A DNA stretch of 64,000 bases from Phoronis australis (taxonomy: Eukaryota > Phoronida > Phoronidae), in the NCBI GenBank assembly GCA_002633005.1, contig NMRA01000271.1:291028-355027 (forward strand), read 5' to 3'. Below, one piece after another: positions 21,570-31,360 of the stretch. A program made the position numbers and the translations under genes. Within the stretch, counting starts at the first letter, position 1; every line of letters begins with the position of its first letter. The notes beneath the pieces were generated by a model. That model was given only the letters and a program-made list of their open reading frames with translations. It did not search any database and had not been told where the DNA came from.

Positions 21570-21749
21570 CTATTTGAAAGGGGCCAGGTGTGTGGCATGG
21601 GAGTCACATGGCGGGATGTAAGCAGTTTGGGTGCTCAGATCACCCTTCACTGGGAGTGTGTCACGGGACACTCGGGCAAGTGGAACAGTTCTTCCTCTGT
21701 ACGCGAGACGATAATGAGTACACCCCAGTACGCAGCAACAGCATGGCAT
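21570..21749 (-). pseudogene. Third THAP start in opposite orientation, inside the right inverted repeat
   Basis: On the minus strand, ATG at 21749-21747 opens MPCCCCVLGCTHYRLA and continues for 59 codons to TAG at 21572-21570, losing THAP similarity after about 16 residues. Its stop lies 2 bases from the stop of the plus-strand remnant, so the two converge. Confidence 0.65.
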
Positions 21750-22014
21750 TTTGACTGACTCGTAAGCAAAAGCAAACGACGACTGAACTTATCACAACTG
21801 AGGTAGAACAATAACTGACTCGACTGCTCTCACAGTCAGACTACATGAAAAGAAATTGGCGCGAAATTCTTGCCTCCCAAAACGTGACTTCCGGAGTAGA
21901 CGACGAGAAATTAATTAAATTACGAAAAGCAGTAGATAAGTGAAAAATATGTCTGGGATAATCAACGAACCTTATTTTTGCTAAAAATGACACGAAGAAA
22001 GGTTGCCTTCGCCT
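21705..22014 (-). repeat. Right ~300-bp terminal inverted repeat
   Basis: Reverse complement of 20090-20390 with scattered substitutions and a small insertion (TAATTAAATT region near 21912). It ends at AGGCGT-type terminal bases next to TTAA at 22015-22018. Confidence 0.85.
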
Positions 22015-22129
22015 TTAATGTGTCCCACCTGACACAGATCATACGTCATCGCTTCAATTTTCGTCTAAGAAAGTCAATTAAGGGACAGTCGATTTTGGTC
22101 AAAGACCAGACTTTAAAAGCTATTGGTCC

Positions 22130-22727
22130 TCTAGACAGTGATCACCGTCCTACTGGCACGTAGGACGGTGGAGCTCCTATAAGCGCTTCATACGCCGTAA
22201 GTTTTTCAGCAAACTATGCCTCGCACTGACTAAAACATCAAAGTCACATTGTCATAAATACAAATGGACACCTTAGGAGGCTGTTGATGTATGTAATTCC
22301 TTCCAACTTGAATAAATACTCCCGTTATCAAACTTTTTCTTCGAGTAGTCCCTCGTTCTGTTCCCAAAATCGGTAACTCACCATTTTTAACACTGTGTAC
22401 GCCAGGTCGTATGACGTCATATTCCCTGTCACGCACAGTGTTAAAAATGGTGAGTTACAGATTTTGGGAATTGAACGAGGGACTGCTCAAAGAAAAAGTT
22501 TGATATCTGTAGTATTTGTTCGAGTTGAAAGGAATTAAATACATCGATGGCCTCCTAAGGTGTCCCTCTATGCGCAAAAGGTATTCATAATTGATTTATA
22601 ACAATGTAGCATTGATGTTTCAGTTAGTGCGAGGCACATTTCACCGAAAATCATTCGGTGTATGAAGCCCTATATGAGCTTCACAGTCTCTACTGCGGAG
22701 CCAGTAGAGACTGTTGTCACTATCTAT
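22130..22727. mobile_element. Palindromic foldback element centred on TGACGTCA
   Basis: 22185-22397 is the approximate reverse complement of 22434-22670, with phrases such as GGACACCTTAGGAGGC, ATCAAACTTTTTCTT and CACCATTTTTAACACTGTG. The spacer 22398-22433 has the perfect palindrome TATGACGTCATA at 22410-22421, exactly on the dyad axis. Both outer ends carry perfect hairpins: 22143-22170 (11-bp arms, 6-nt loop) and 22683-22714 (13-bp arms, 6-nt loop). No ORF of note. Foldback-type transposon or long-inverted-repeat MITE; superfamily not identified. Confidence 0.75.
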
Positions 22728-23388
22728 TGATCTTCCAGATCGTGGTTTAGAAAACCCAGTGGAACCACTGACGGAATGCATCACGCTTGAATTTTAGCCC
22801 ATAAGTACCAGATAGCATTGATAGGCACACCAAAAATGCAAGCTGAATCAACACCATTCAAAATTTGGAAATATAAATAAAACAGAATAAAATGCCATAC
22901 ATCAACGGTAGCCTACTGACTGTTTACAAGCGACCATAGGCATAGAGGGATTCCAACTCTGAAGCACATTTGGAAGGCAATTACATGTCAAATTTTGAAA
23001 CAATGCCCTTCCTGCTCATATGATCTCAGATTATTAGTTGGGCTTCAGCAGCTGCGAAGACGGCGGTAAGAAAAGACTTTGAGTAGGTGGAGAGCAACGT
23101 GAACGACTCGCCGAGTCAGAGTGGCGAATCGGAATCGCGAGTATAGCAGGAACGTCAAAAGAACGCTACGAACGACAGAAATATCAGGAATCACATTTTG
23201 CTGAATAAAGGACTGGACACACAACTGTCACACTAACACCCGTGGAATTTGAAGTGGGCACGCATGTTGGAAAACATACATCTTGAAAATACCGTCCCGT
23301 CTTGCTCTTTTACACGAATCACAAAACCAATATGGCCGTCTGTATGTATGTATCACGTGACTTCCACAACTCCCGGATGAGTGAGAAG
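22728..23388. other. Intergenic, no gene recognised
   Basis: No supportable ORF or RNA gene. Contains the phrase CACGTGACTTCC near 23353, repeated near 23588, which suggests more unclassified repeat material. Confidence 0.4.
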
Positions 23389-23983
23389 CTATGGAACGCT
23401 GTGAGAACCATAGCCGTTGTCTATACACCTTCGCACGTGCACTGGGTTTTTGGTTAGAATCAAATTAACGTCAAAATTATGGAAAATTACAGTAATAAGG
23501 AGAATTTGATAAATAGCCTGTGGATCATGGACATCTACATTATATATGTCTATGCTGTGGATATTTTCGATAGGATACCATATGTGACACGTGACTTCCG
23601 GGTGTGACGTAGAGTCAAATAAAGCCTTTCTAAATCGCTTATCGAGTGGCGTCTTGGCTGAACGGTTTGGGTGCTTGGCTCTCAAGCGGGAAACCCCGGT
23701 TCAAATCTCGGTCAAATTGAGAAGTTTCAACATAGCGTCGGGCATGACTAAAGTGCCCGTATTAAATCCCGAGATGCAAATAATTGATGTGGCGGATGGA
23801 GAGGGTGCCTGGTGACTGTAGATCTAGAACACAAGGAGAGCGTTCCTGAGGGCGAAATTCCAGCAAACAGGGTAGTGTTGCTGAGGGGAAATTCCAGGAC
23901 TGACGCTAGCGTGTTGCTGAGATCTGCACAGCCAGTAGCAGGCTCGTCTGCTCCGCGGAAGGAGGAGAACTGTAGTGTCGCAT
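23389..23983. repeat. Left member of the fourth tandem duplicate pair
   Basis: Starts GCTATGGAACGCTGTGAGAACC and aligns with 23985-24587 almost exactly, differing by a few SNPs and a 6-base AATTGC indel near 23650. The right flank of the pair contains more repeat material. Confidence 0.9.
23651..23713 (+). repeat. tRNA-like (pol III promoter-like) segment
   Basis: GTCTTGGCTGAACGGTTTGG resembles a class-II tRNA A box (TGGCxxAACGGTT) and CCGGTTCAAATCTCGG resembles a B box (GGTTCRANYCC). A stem TGCTT/AAGCG encloses a 7-base loop, but there is no U33 and the acceptor stem does not pair, so this is not a functional tRNA. Most likely the head of a tRNA-derived SINE. Confidence 0.45.
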
Positions 23984-23984
23984 N
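23984..23984. other. Single-N assembly join
   Basis: The N follows GTGTCGCAT; the right flank restarts at GCTATGGAACGC, the first bases of the left copy. Confidence 0.9.
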
Positions 23985-24587
23985 GCTATGGAACGCTGTG
24001 AGAACCATAGCCGTTGTCTATACACCTTCGCACGTGCACTGGGTTTTTGGTTAGAATCAAATTAACGTCAAAATTATGGAAAATTACAGTAATAAGGCGA
24101 ATTTTATAAATAGCCTGTGGATCATGGACATCTACATTATATATGTCTATGCTGTGGATATTTTCGATAGGATACCATATGTGACACGTGACTTCCGGGT
24201 GTGACGTAGAGTCAAATAAAGCCTTTCTAAATCGCTCATCGAGTGGCAATTGCGTCTTGGCTGAACGGTTTGGGTGCTTGGCTCTCAAGCGGGAAACCCC
24301 GGTTCAAATCTCGGTCAAATTGAGAAGTTTCAACATAGCGTCGAGCATGACTAAAGTGCCCGAATTAAATCCCGAGATGCAAATAATTGATGTGGCGGAT
24401 GGAGAGGGTGACTGGTGACTGTAGATCTAGAACACAAGGAGAGCGTTCCTGAGGGCGAAATTCCAGCAAACAGGGTAGTGTTGCTGAGGGGAAATTCCAG
24501 GACTGACGCTAGCGTGTTGCTGAGATCTGCACAGCCAGTAGCAGGCTCGTCTGCTCCGCGGAAGGAGGAGAACTGTAGTGTCGCATA
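23985..24587. repeat. Right member of the fourth tandem duplicate pair
   Basis: Second copy of 23389-23983. It continues into unique sequence (AACGTAGAGTTG) at its right end, where a third, diverged tRNA-like segment lies. Confidence 0.9.
24252..24316 (+). repeat. tRNA-like segment, duplicate
   Basis: Same A- and B-box-like elements as 23651-23713 in the duplicate copy, preceded by the extra AATTGC. Confidence 0.45.
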
Positions 24588-24634
24588 ACGTAGAGTTGTA
24601 AAAGTATCTCTAAATCGCTTGCCAAGTGGTAATT

Positions 24635-24696
24635 GCCTTTTGGTTGAACGGTTTGGAATCTTGGCTCTCAAGGGGTAACCCAATTCAGTCAAGTCG
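24635..24696 (+). repeat. Diverged third tRNA-like segment
   Basis: GCCTTTTGGTTGAACGGTTTGG keeps the A-box-like part, but the B-box part has decayed to CAATTCAGTC. The flanks TCTAAATCGCTT..AGTGGTAATTGC match the two copies to the left, so it is an older tandem or dispersed member of the family. Confidence 0.4.
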
Positions 24697-24699
24697 GTG

Positions 24700-27300
24700 T
24701 CGGCAGAATTTCTTCAAGTTGAAAGCAGCCGGGATCACGGAGTTATAACTTTCCCGATGCCCCATCGAATGACAGTTCGTGCTATGGATACAGCTGAGAA
24801 AATTGAAGTGACGCTTACTTCTTAAGGGATTACTGTTTTTTTGTACATATTTAGTACCTTACTACTTCTCTGAACTATTTCATTCGTCTCCGTAAATATG
24901 AGTTCGAGAGGCGAGCATGTGCAGCCGCACTAATCCGCTAGCCATTTTCAAGCTAAGGTAATATTGGACTTCCATAGATCACAGGGACATGAAAAAATCT
25001 GTAAAGGCAAATACAACAAATTTAACTATGCACTAATATACACACACATTTAGGAAACGCTAATGTGTGTTAAAAATGGTTTTACTTGCAATAGTTTTTC
25101 AACTAAATTAAATATTGATATCAAATATTCAAACTTGTCTGTGATTTCAAGATGTCTGCTTCCACAACAAGTAGGCCTACGGCAGAACATCGTGTGGGAA
25201 CTTTCGCTTGGAGTTGGTTCGAATTGTATGCAATTAAATCAAATTGGCATTAATGAGAAAAAAGAAAGGTTTGTGCTTTACGCCGATGTGACGATTTCAG
25301 TTGCAAATGATAGTTTTTATTCATTGACTTGAACTTATTTATGGCAAATGTATCCGACCAGTGGCAGTGCCATTAACGACATTGTCGGACAATACAATTC
25401 CCATATTCCGGACTCCCGCCGAGTACCGCTCTTCTCGGCTGCGGGGTAAAGTATAGCGGTTGTACAATGTTGGCGCTGTGCGCACATCGGGTACGTTTTC
25501 ATGCCTTTTGTCCCCATCAGGAAGGGGTGAAATTAGCCAGCCAGCTGTATGAAGACTCGTCAAAATACAGCTAGGTACTGTGTGTTGAGCTCCGTTAGAC
25601 CACAAAAGTCCACACATCCCAGGTAGTTCTGCTCGTTAACTCGTTGTGAAACTTATATCAACATGTAGAGCTAATGACCGGTAGGGTACATGCAAAATCC
25701 TAGAGTCAACCGACACTCACCTTACAGGGATATACCTAGGTTTCAAAACCCCACTCGCCAGCTGGGCGAGTGAGCCAAAAAATCCACTCACCCTGCCCTA
25801 AGTTCAGTCACCCAGCCGTTTGCGTCACTTGCTGCCAATGTCAATGAAAATCATTGTTTTGTGTGTTGTCACCATCTACTAGGGCCAGTATCGTTTTTAG
25901 AAAATGAATTCCTTCTAAGAAACTTTTGACGTCTATGAATTCCCACAATCTGGGCAATGTATGACAGGACTTAGATAATGTAACATTAATTGATGCACTG
26001 AATTAAATCATGTCTGCCAGCTTGAATGAATTTAAAGGGAAGTTATTTGCGTGTCGGGATCTTTGTGAATTTGATATGTTTCTCTATGTTGTAGACTGAC
26101 CACTGTCTCTACTGGCCTTAGAGGCTGTGGTTATAACTGGCTAGTTGCCGATTTAGGCAACTGAATGAAAGTGTGCTTGGAAAAAGTTTGATTATGGATA
26201 ATTTAGGTACTTTGGAGCAGCTCACTATTCCGGAGGTCTAGTAATGAGGTGGAACTGTAAAGCCATAAAGCATTAAAGTGGCAATTTTGTTGGCATTCTG
26301 TTAAACACACTGATACACTGTTGCAAGTGTAGCACTGCACTTGAATCACACTGGTTTTTGGAATATTTGGCTGCAACCAGTCAAGGCACGCTTTGAAGTC
26401 CGATTTTGCACGTATAGAAAACCCAACCGAACAAAGTGTATTAGTTCACCTGTGGACTAGTGCACCTCTGGAATACTGCTCCTTTAGTTTACAGCCATGT
26501 AACTGGTATTTGGCTCGTTATATTGTGTACCTAGCAGAATTCTAAGACAGAACACTGGCTGTGCACAACTTTCTAATTTTAGGTTATAAAAGTCACATTT
26601 CTTGCGTGATTTTCACGTGTACTCTTCACGAACTATGCAATTTAAAAGGTTTCAAAATGAAAATTAACACTTCTTGCGATATTAGCCCCCAGTGTTTACA
26701 ACCGTGTTTATGATAGGTCATTGTGACACCTGGTTACTCTAGTTAGTCTCCAGAGAATAACATTAGCTGAAGCTAGATGGTGTCTTTGAAGATAGTGGTG
26801 GATTTTAGACTTAACAAACTGTTGAAGTTGCCCAAACTCGACTGACGAGGGTGTCATCCAAGGATTCTTTTCAGCTGTGTGGGAATGAGCCAGAAATGAG
26901 CTAAATCATTTAGTTGTTTCATTAATATATTGTTATGTTGAGTGTTGCGCAAAACAGTCGGGCTTGTATGGAATATATTGATCTGTTGCAGCAGCCATAA
27001 GCCACTCACTCATTTCTCAATAGATGGAGTGGTGTCTTTAAATGTATTTCTTATCTTTAACCAATCAAAATGTCAAAATGTAGTTTTCTAGCCAATCACT
27101 CTCCTAATTCTGCTTTGTTCTGTTAAGAATGAGAAGCCTCATGGCATATGATCTTTTCATAGTGCTACCCCAGTACTGGGAAAGAGTACTAGTATACATT
27201 TGGACTAGTTATGGTAGTTTGCTCTTTCTGCAGATTTTGGCTTTGCTAAGTAATGTCCGTATGTCATACATTCATACATTCAAGCTCACCCCATGACTGT
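24700..27300. other. Intergenic, no gene recognised
   Basis: Several ORFs of 60-92 codons (for example 25063-25332 plus, 25339-25617 minus) show no recognisable domain and no splice-consistent partners. A short inverted repeat CACTCGCC/GGCGAGTG is at 25752-25772. Confidence 0.4.
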
Positions 27301-27439
27301 CATTGCAATAAATGACTAGCTGTTGTCACTCGGTTAAAAGGCGCGCTCATGTGCATAAATTGATTGAGCTGCAAACAATTCATATGAGCCCACACAAATA
27401 TCGTATTATTTGGGCGCATATTGCCACCATCTTCCTGAG

Positions 27440-27930
27440 TGTGTCTAGTAGTTGCTGCTGTTATCTCCAAAACCCCTTGATGGATGTTAGTGAAAATTCT
27501 CAGACATATCTGAGTCATAGATGGGAGGGCGCGAACAAATTTTTGGATGGATTCAACTACCGTTGTACCGTCCTTGTGGAATTTCATTTTTTACGTTAGC
27601 CTCAGTCTGCATCTAGCAATTTTCATGTGGAACAAATAGGTTTTTATTGATGAGATGATGTCTTCTCGTTTTCGGATGGATTTAAAATATTCAGTAATTA
27701 TGAGGTATCTGTTTATTTTCGGTAATAATGAGTTATCGATTGATTCGAAACCCTGAAATCTCCTCTATTTTGACTAAGGAAGAGTTTGATACCAGTTTCA
27801 AAGCGGTAGATGGTCTAAATCAGAAGGTGGTTTTTGTCATGGAAGGCCCCTTTATTTTTATGTATATGTGGGATCTTATTGACAAGTCTGTGTTTTTAGC
27901 CAAATTTCGTGAAAACTAGATTTTAACCCA
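27440..27930. repeat. Diverged dispersed repeat, family B-like
   Basis: Contains CCCTTGATGGATGTTAGTGA, ATGGGAGGGCGCGAACAAAT and GCCAAATTTCGTGAAAACTA, similar to the family B phrases near 12.2 and 17.3 kb, partly in the opposite orientation. Boundaries uncertain. Confidence 0.35.
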
Positions 27931-27944
27931 TTGAATTTATATAT

Positions 27945-28355
27945 TTTCTGAAAGTGGAAGACTGGTAGAATTTTATTTTGGACTCTTTACCAGTCTGCCA
28001 GTAATTGGGTCACATGACCATGGAACAAAAACAACATTGTCGATATTATGACAAAGTTTCCTGACATGAATACTCGAGATGAAATCTCAAAAGCGCTGTT
28101 CCAGTTTTCTGGATTATTTTTGTTTTATAGAACTTTTGATTTTTTGATGAAAATCACAGTTCTACTTGTATTTTCGTATAACTGCTTGTCCTCGTGCACA
28201 AATGCACCATTTTAAAAATAATCCCTAACAATGGAGTAGAGTATAAGAAGCCATAGCATCTTAAAATTTCATATGAATCTGATCAGCCGTTTCTGAGATA
28301 TGGTGTTAGGAAATTAGCCAAATTTGGACATTTTCTTAGGGTCATTCGTAACTTT
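27945..28355 (+). repeat. Dispersed repeat family A, copy 4
   Basis: Ordered blocks TTTTCTGAAAGTGGAAGA, GATGAAATCTCAAAAGCGCTGTTCCAG, AAATTTCATATGAATCTGAT, CAGCCGTTTCTGAGATA and AGCCAAATTTGGACATTTTC. It directly follows the family B-like block. Confidence 0.6.
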
Positions 28356-28951
28356 AATTGATGCTACTGATCGTGAGAGTGAGAGAACTAGTTTTCACAT
28401 CTGTTGGTGAAGTTTGCCGTTTGGTCTTTCCTTCTGTTGCCTTGTCAAGATACAGGACGTTCTTGATGTAGGAATTCAATGTATGGTAAATTCTCCACTT
28501 ACTTAGCTCAAAAATAATTACCAATCTTGTCATTTATCCATTTTTAAGGGCTTGCAATTTTCCTCTTTTATAAGGATTTTCTCTTTTTTGGTTTCAATAT
28601 CCTCTTATGTTTAATTTCCAGTTTCCTCTTTTATCATCTCTTTTTGTCATTATTTTGACTTTATTCGTGCAAACACCTTTATTTCAGTTTGATTTTACCA
28701 CGCAAAAATGTTTCTATCACACAAGAGTATTTATTTGTGGACCCATGCATAACCTGGAGAATTTTCCTCTATTTTATCATTGGTCATTCCAAGTCCTGGT
28801 TTTTCAAAGGTTGATTTCGTTGTTGCAAATGCCATTGTGGAAACTTCATCAAATGTTGTTTTATGGCATCTGTACAAAGTATACTAGTATTAGACTAAAC
28901 TTTTCTTAGTCTTGATTTCTGTGAAATATATCAAATATACACCGAAAAATC

Positions 28952-29032
28952 AGGAACCCCAACTGGGAATCGAACCACAGGTCTCTAGATTGTCGGTCAT
29001 AAGTGTTCTTACCACTGAGCTACTGAGGACCC
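28952..29032 (-). repeat. tRNA-derived SINE-like unit, minus-strand copy
   Basis: The minus strand reads GGGTCCTCAGTAGCTCAGTGG (A box TAGCTCAGTGG) and, near the 3' side, GTGGTTCGATTCCCAG (B box GGTTCGATTCC). Both boxes match pol III internal promoter consensus. Acceptor pairing is poor, so a SINE head is likelier than a tRNA gene. It forms an inverted pair with 29158-29235. Confidence 0.6.
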
Positions 29033-29157
29033 GATATCTGTGCAATTACTGATTGTATATATAATTGTCCAAAATCTCGTGTTAAAAAAAGGCGAAACTT
29101 CGCTAATGGGATGTATGACATAACAGTTGGCTGTAAACAGTAATTGTACAGATATCA

Positions 29158-29235
29158 GGTCCTCAGTAGCTCAGTGGTAAGAGCACTAGACCGGCAATCT
29201 AGAGACCTGTGGTTCGATTCCCAGTTGGGGTTCCT
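29158..29235 (+). repeat. tRNA-derived SINE-like unit, plus-strand copy
   Basis: GGTCCTCAGTAGCTCAGTGG, then CTAGACCGGCAATCTAG (5-bp stem, 7-base loop) and GTGGTTCGATTCCCAG. The loop would place GGC at the anticodon position, but the base before it is C, not the usual U. Near-identical to the minus-strand copy apart from the anticodon arm. Confidence 0.6.
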
Positions 29236-29264
29236 GATTTTGCTGTGCTTATTTGATATATTTC

Positions 29265-30168
29265 ACTACTGGCCAACCTCAGCGTCCATATATTTGATTT
29301 CTGTGAATAAATTTGACAAAATGGAATTTTCCTTGTTCGCCGTATTGTGGGCTAAATACGTAATGCAGTACCATAGTTAATGTTGCAAATAGAAATCTAA
29401 TATAAAAGTCGAACATGCAAATAGAAATCATGCATGGAATAGTGCAGGTTGATGGTCAGATGTTGGTGCAAACAGAAATGGAAAGAGATTGATGGAAATA
29501 GCGATCGACGCCGTAATACCTGTCTGTAACATAACTCGTTGTTATTCTATTGGTTAAAAATACATACCCTTTAAGTATTGGGAGACAATGGGTTGGTGCA
29601 TTGACTTGGATCCAAATCAATAATTGAAGTGAATGTCAATATTGTCCTTTGTAATGCTACCAGTGAATTATGGATTTTTGTTCAGCAAACGCTCTGTTGC
29701 TTTATTTCATATCTTATGTCACACCCAACCTGTCAGTTTCAAGTCATGGACTCTCACGCGAAGGTAATAACTTACGGCATTTTGCGTGTTGTTGTGTGAG
29801 CAGTTTCTCTTAGAATGTGGGTTGCACTTCAACTACATGTGCAGTTTTGAAATGTAAACGGACATTCCATTTTGTATTAAGTTCAAAATTGGTCTAATGC
29901 CTTTAAGTTGCATCAGGTGTGTGCAGGCCATGGAGCTGGGCCCAGTGACCTTTTCACAGATAGCAAAAACCACTGCATGTATATATCCTAGATACAGCAT
30001 AGATTGGTGGGATACTTAGTGGGCTGTAATGAGAATATGTTCGCAGGTGATTGTCTGCTCGGTAAGCTGGAAGTTCGATAGATGCTACGTGTTTATTCTT
30101 ATGGTAAACAGAATTTGTTGAAAACAGCTGTACTGTTCACGATTAATAATTTTCAATGATAATCACTC
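29265..30168. other. Intergenic, no gene recognised
   Basis: AT-rich sequence without supportable ORFs or structured repeats. Confidence 0.4.
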
Positions 30169-30536
30169 AAGCTCTCTGTATCTTTGATTGGTCGTTCGCA
30201 GCGTCACAATGAGGCAGACGGCCAAGAGACAAACAAAAACTAGTGATGAAAAGACAGCTACATATTTTTGGAGACTGTTACTTTTCTTGTCTTATCATGA
30301 GGCAAAAGTAAAATGACAAAGTGTTACAAGAATATGTGACAAAAGGCCATGACCCATTCATATGCAAACCACAGAGGGTATTGTTGTAACACTGTGTCAT
30401 TTTTTGTTTACCTCATGATAAGACAAGAACAGTCTCCAAGTATAGCTGTCATTTTAATCATTAGTTTTTGTTTGTCTCTTGGCCGTCTGCTTTGCTGTTG
30501 CACACTGAACGACCACCAAAGATACAGAGAGCTCTT
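30169..30536. mobile_element. Foldback inverted repeat, ~160-bp arms
   Basis: 30169-30332 and 30381-30536 are reverse complements with scattered changes, sharing AGACGGCCAAGAGACAAACA, CTTGTCTTATCATGAGG and GGAGACTGTT. The spacer is about 48 bases. No internal coding capacity and no clear target-site duplication. Confidence 0.75.
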
Positions 30537-31357
30537 TGTGTCTTCAACAAATTGTGACTACTGAAAAAGCTGCCGACAAATTATTTTTATTTTATCGGTA
30601 AACTGAGCTTGTCGATGTCTGAAGTCGTACTGAAATGAAGTGATCTCTTTAGACTGTATATCTCCATCTGGTGGCGATGCTGCTCAGGATGACCACCATC
30701 CCATAATCCTTTGCGCGTATATCATCTCTTGCTTTCCGTTAAAGGTCAGTGTTGTTCTTGGCACCTAATTCGAGAAACCTGTGAGCAAGGTCACCAGTTT
30801 CTGCAGAGAAAAGTTTTTGGTTTTCTTACTAACTCGGGGTATCAGCAATATGAATTTCTCTTGATTTGAATAGTCTTGATTAGGACAATTAAAAGTGAAG
30901 TCAAGTGATCATCTGGGCCTAAGGGTTTATTTACTAGTTGTTCTCACATGTTCAAAAATTATGGTGTGGTCCCCAGTTTTAAGGAATACAAATGTGCGGT
31001 TCATGAAGTTAAGAGATTTAACCATATACCTTCTCTGGGTGATTTAACGTAGAATAGATTATCAAAAGCAACAGAATTTCTGTTGGTTAAGTCCAACCTG
31101 TCTATTGTGCTGTTGGAACTTTTGTGAAGTCATCATATTGTTAGACTTTTGTCTGTGATGTCATGAGCACGATCTGCATTCCTTTGTGTTTCAAAATACC
31201 GAAAATATTTAAGCCCCAAGGGAAAAATTAATGGGGATTAATTCCGCAAGCAGTCGTCTCCCCAAGGATTCTCGATGACTCGTGCAATACCAGTATTTTT
31301 GTCGCTCCTACTGACAGGCTAGGACTCTGCACTACTCTTAATATTGTGAAGCAAACC

Positions 31358-31360
31358 ATG
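31358..31360 (+). CDS. Possible split start exon (ATG at exon end)
   Basis: GCAAACCATG is followed immediately by GTAAGTC. Splicing to 32204 would give ATG-CAA-CAC-AGG-AAG-ATG, in frame with the ATG at 32216, so translation may begin here and add MQHRK. Kozak context is good (ACCATG). Inference from sequence only. Confidence 0.45.

Larger units (their letters stand above)
20090..22014. mobile_element. Kolobok-like THAP DNA transposon, non-autonomous and broken
   Basis: Bounded by TTAA at 20086-20089 and 22015-22018. The left end begins AGGCGAAAGCAACC and the right end, read inward on the minus strand, begins AGGCGAAGGCAACC. The inverted similarity runs about 300 bases. Inside are two tandem THAP-type coding remnants on the plus strand (copies around the N at 20959) and a third THAP start on the minus strand. 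TTAA targets, long inverted repeats and a THAP finger fit the Kolobok superfamily; no DDE transposase core remains. The apparent length is inflated by the duplication at the N. Confidence 0.72.
28921..29264. repeat. Inverted repeat built from two SINE-like units
   Basis: The arms 28921-29051 and 29137-29264 are reverse complements, including flanks outside the tRNA-like parts (CAGTAATTG[CT]ACAGATATC inside, ATTTGATATATTTCAC outside), with about 85 bases between. The palindrome is therefore larger than two tRNA heads facing each other. Confidence 0.75.

Noticed and set aside
23651-23713. Functional tRNA-Leu or tRNA-Ser gene
   Set aside because: No paired acceptor stem, wrong loop bases, and a diverged third copy next door.
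25063-25617. Possible small genes at 25.1-25.6 kb
   Set aside because: Frames under 95 codons on both strands, no domain, no splice partners and no repeats in common with the host genes.
29158-29235. Functional tRNA-Ala(GGC) gene
   Set aside because: C instead of U at the base before the anticodon, a poorly paired T stem and acceptor stem, and an inverted partner; better explained as a SINE head.
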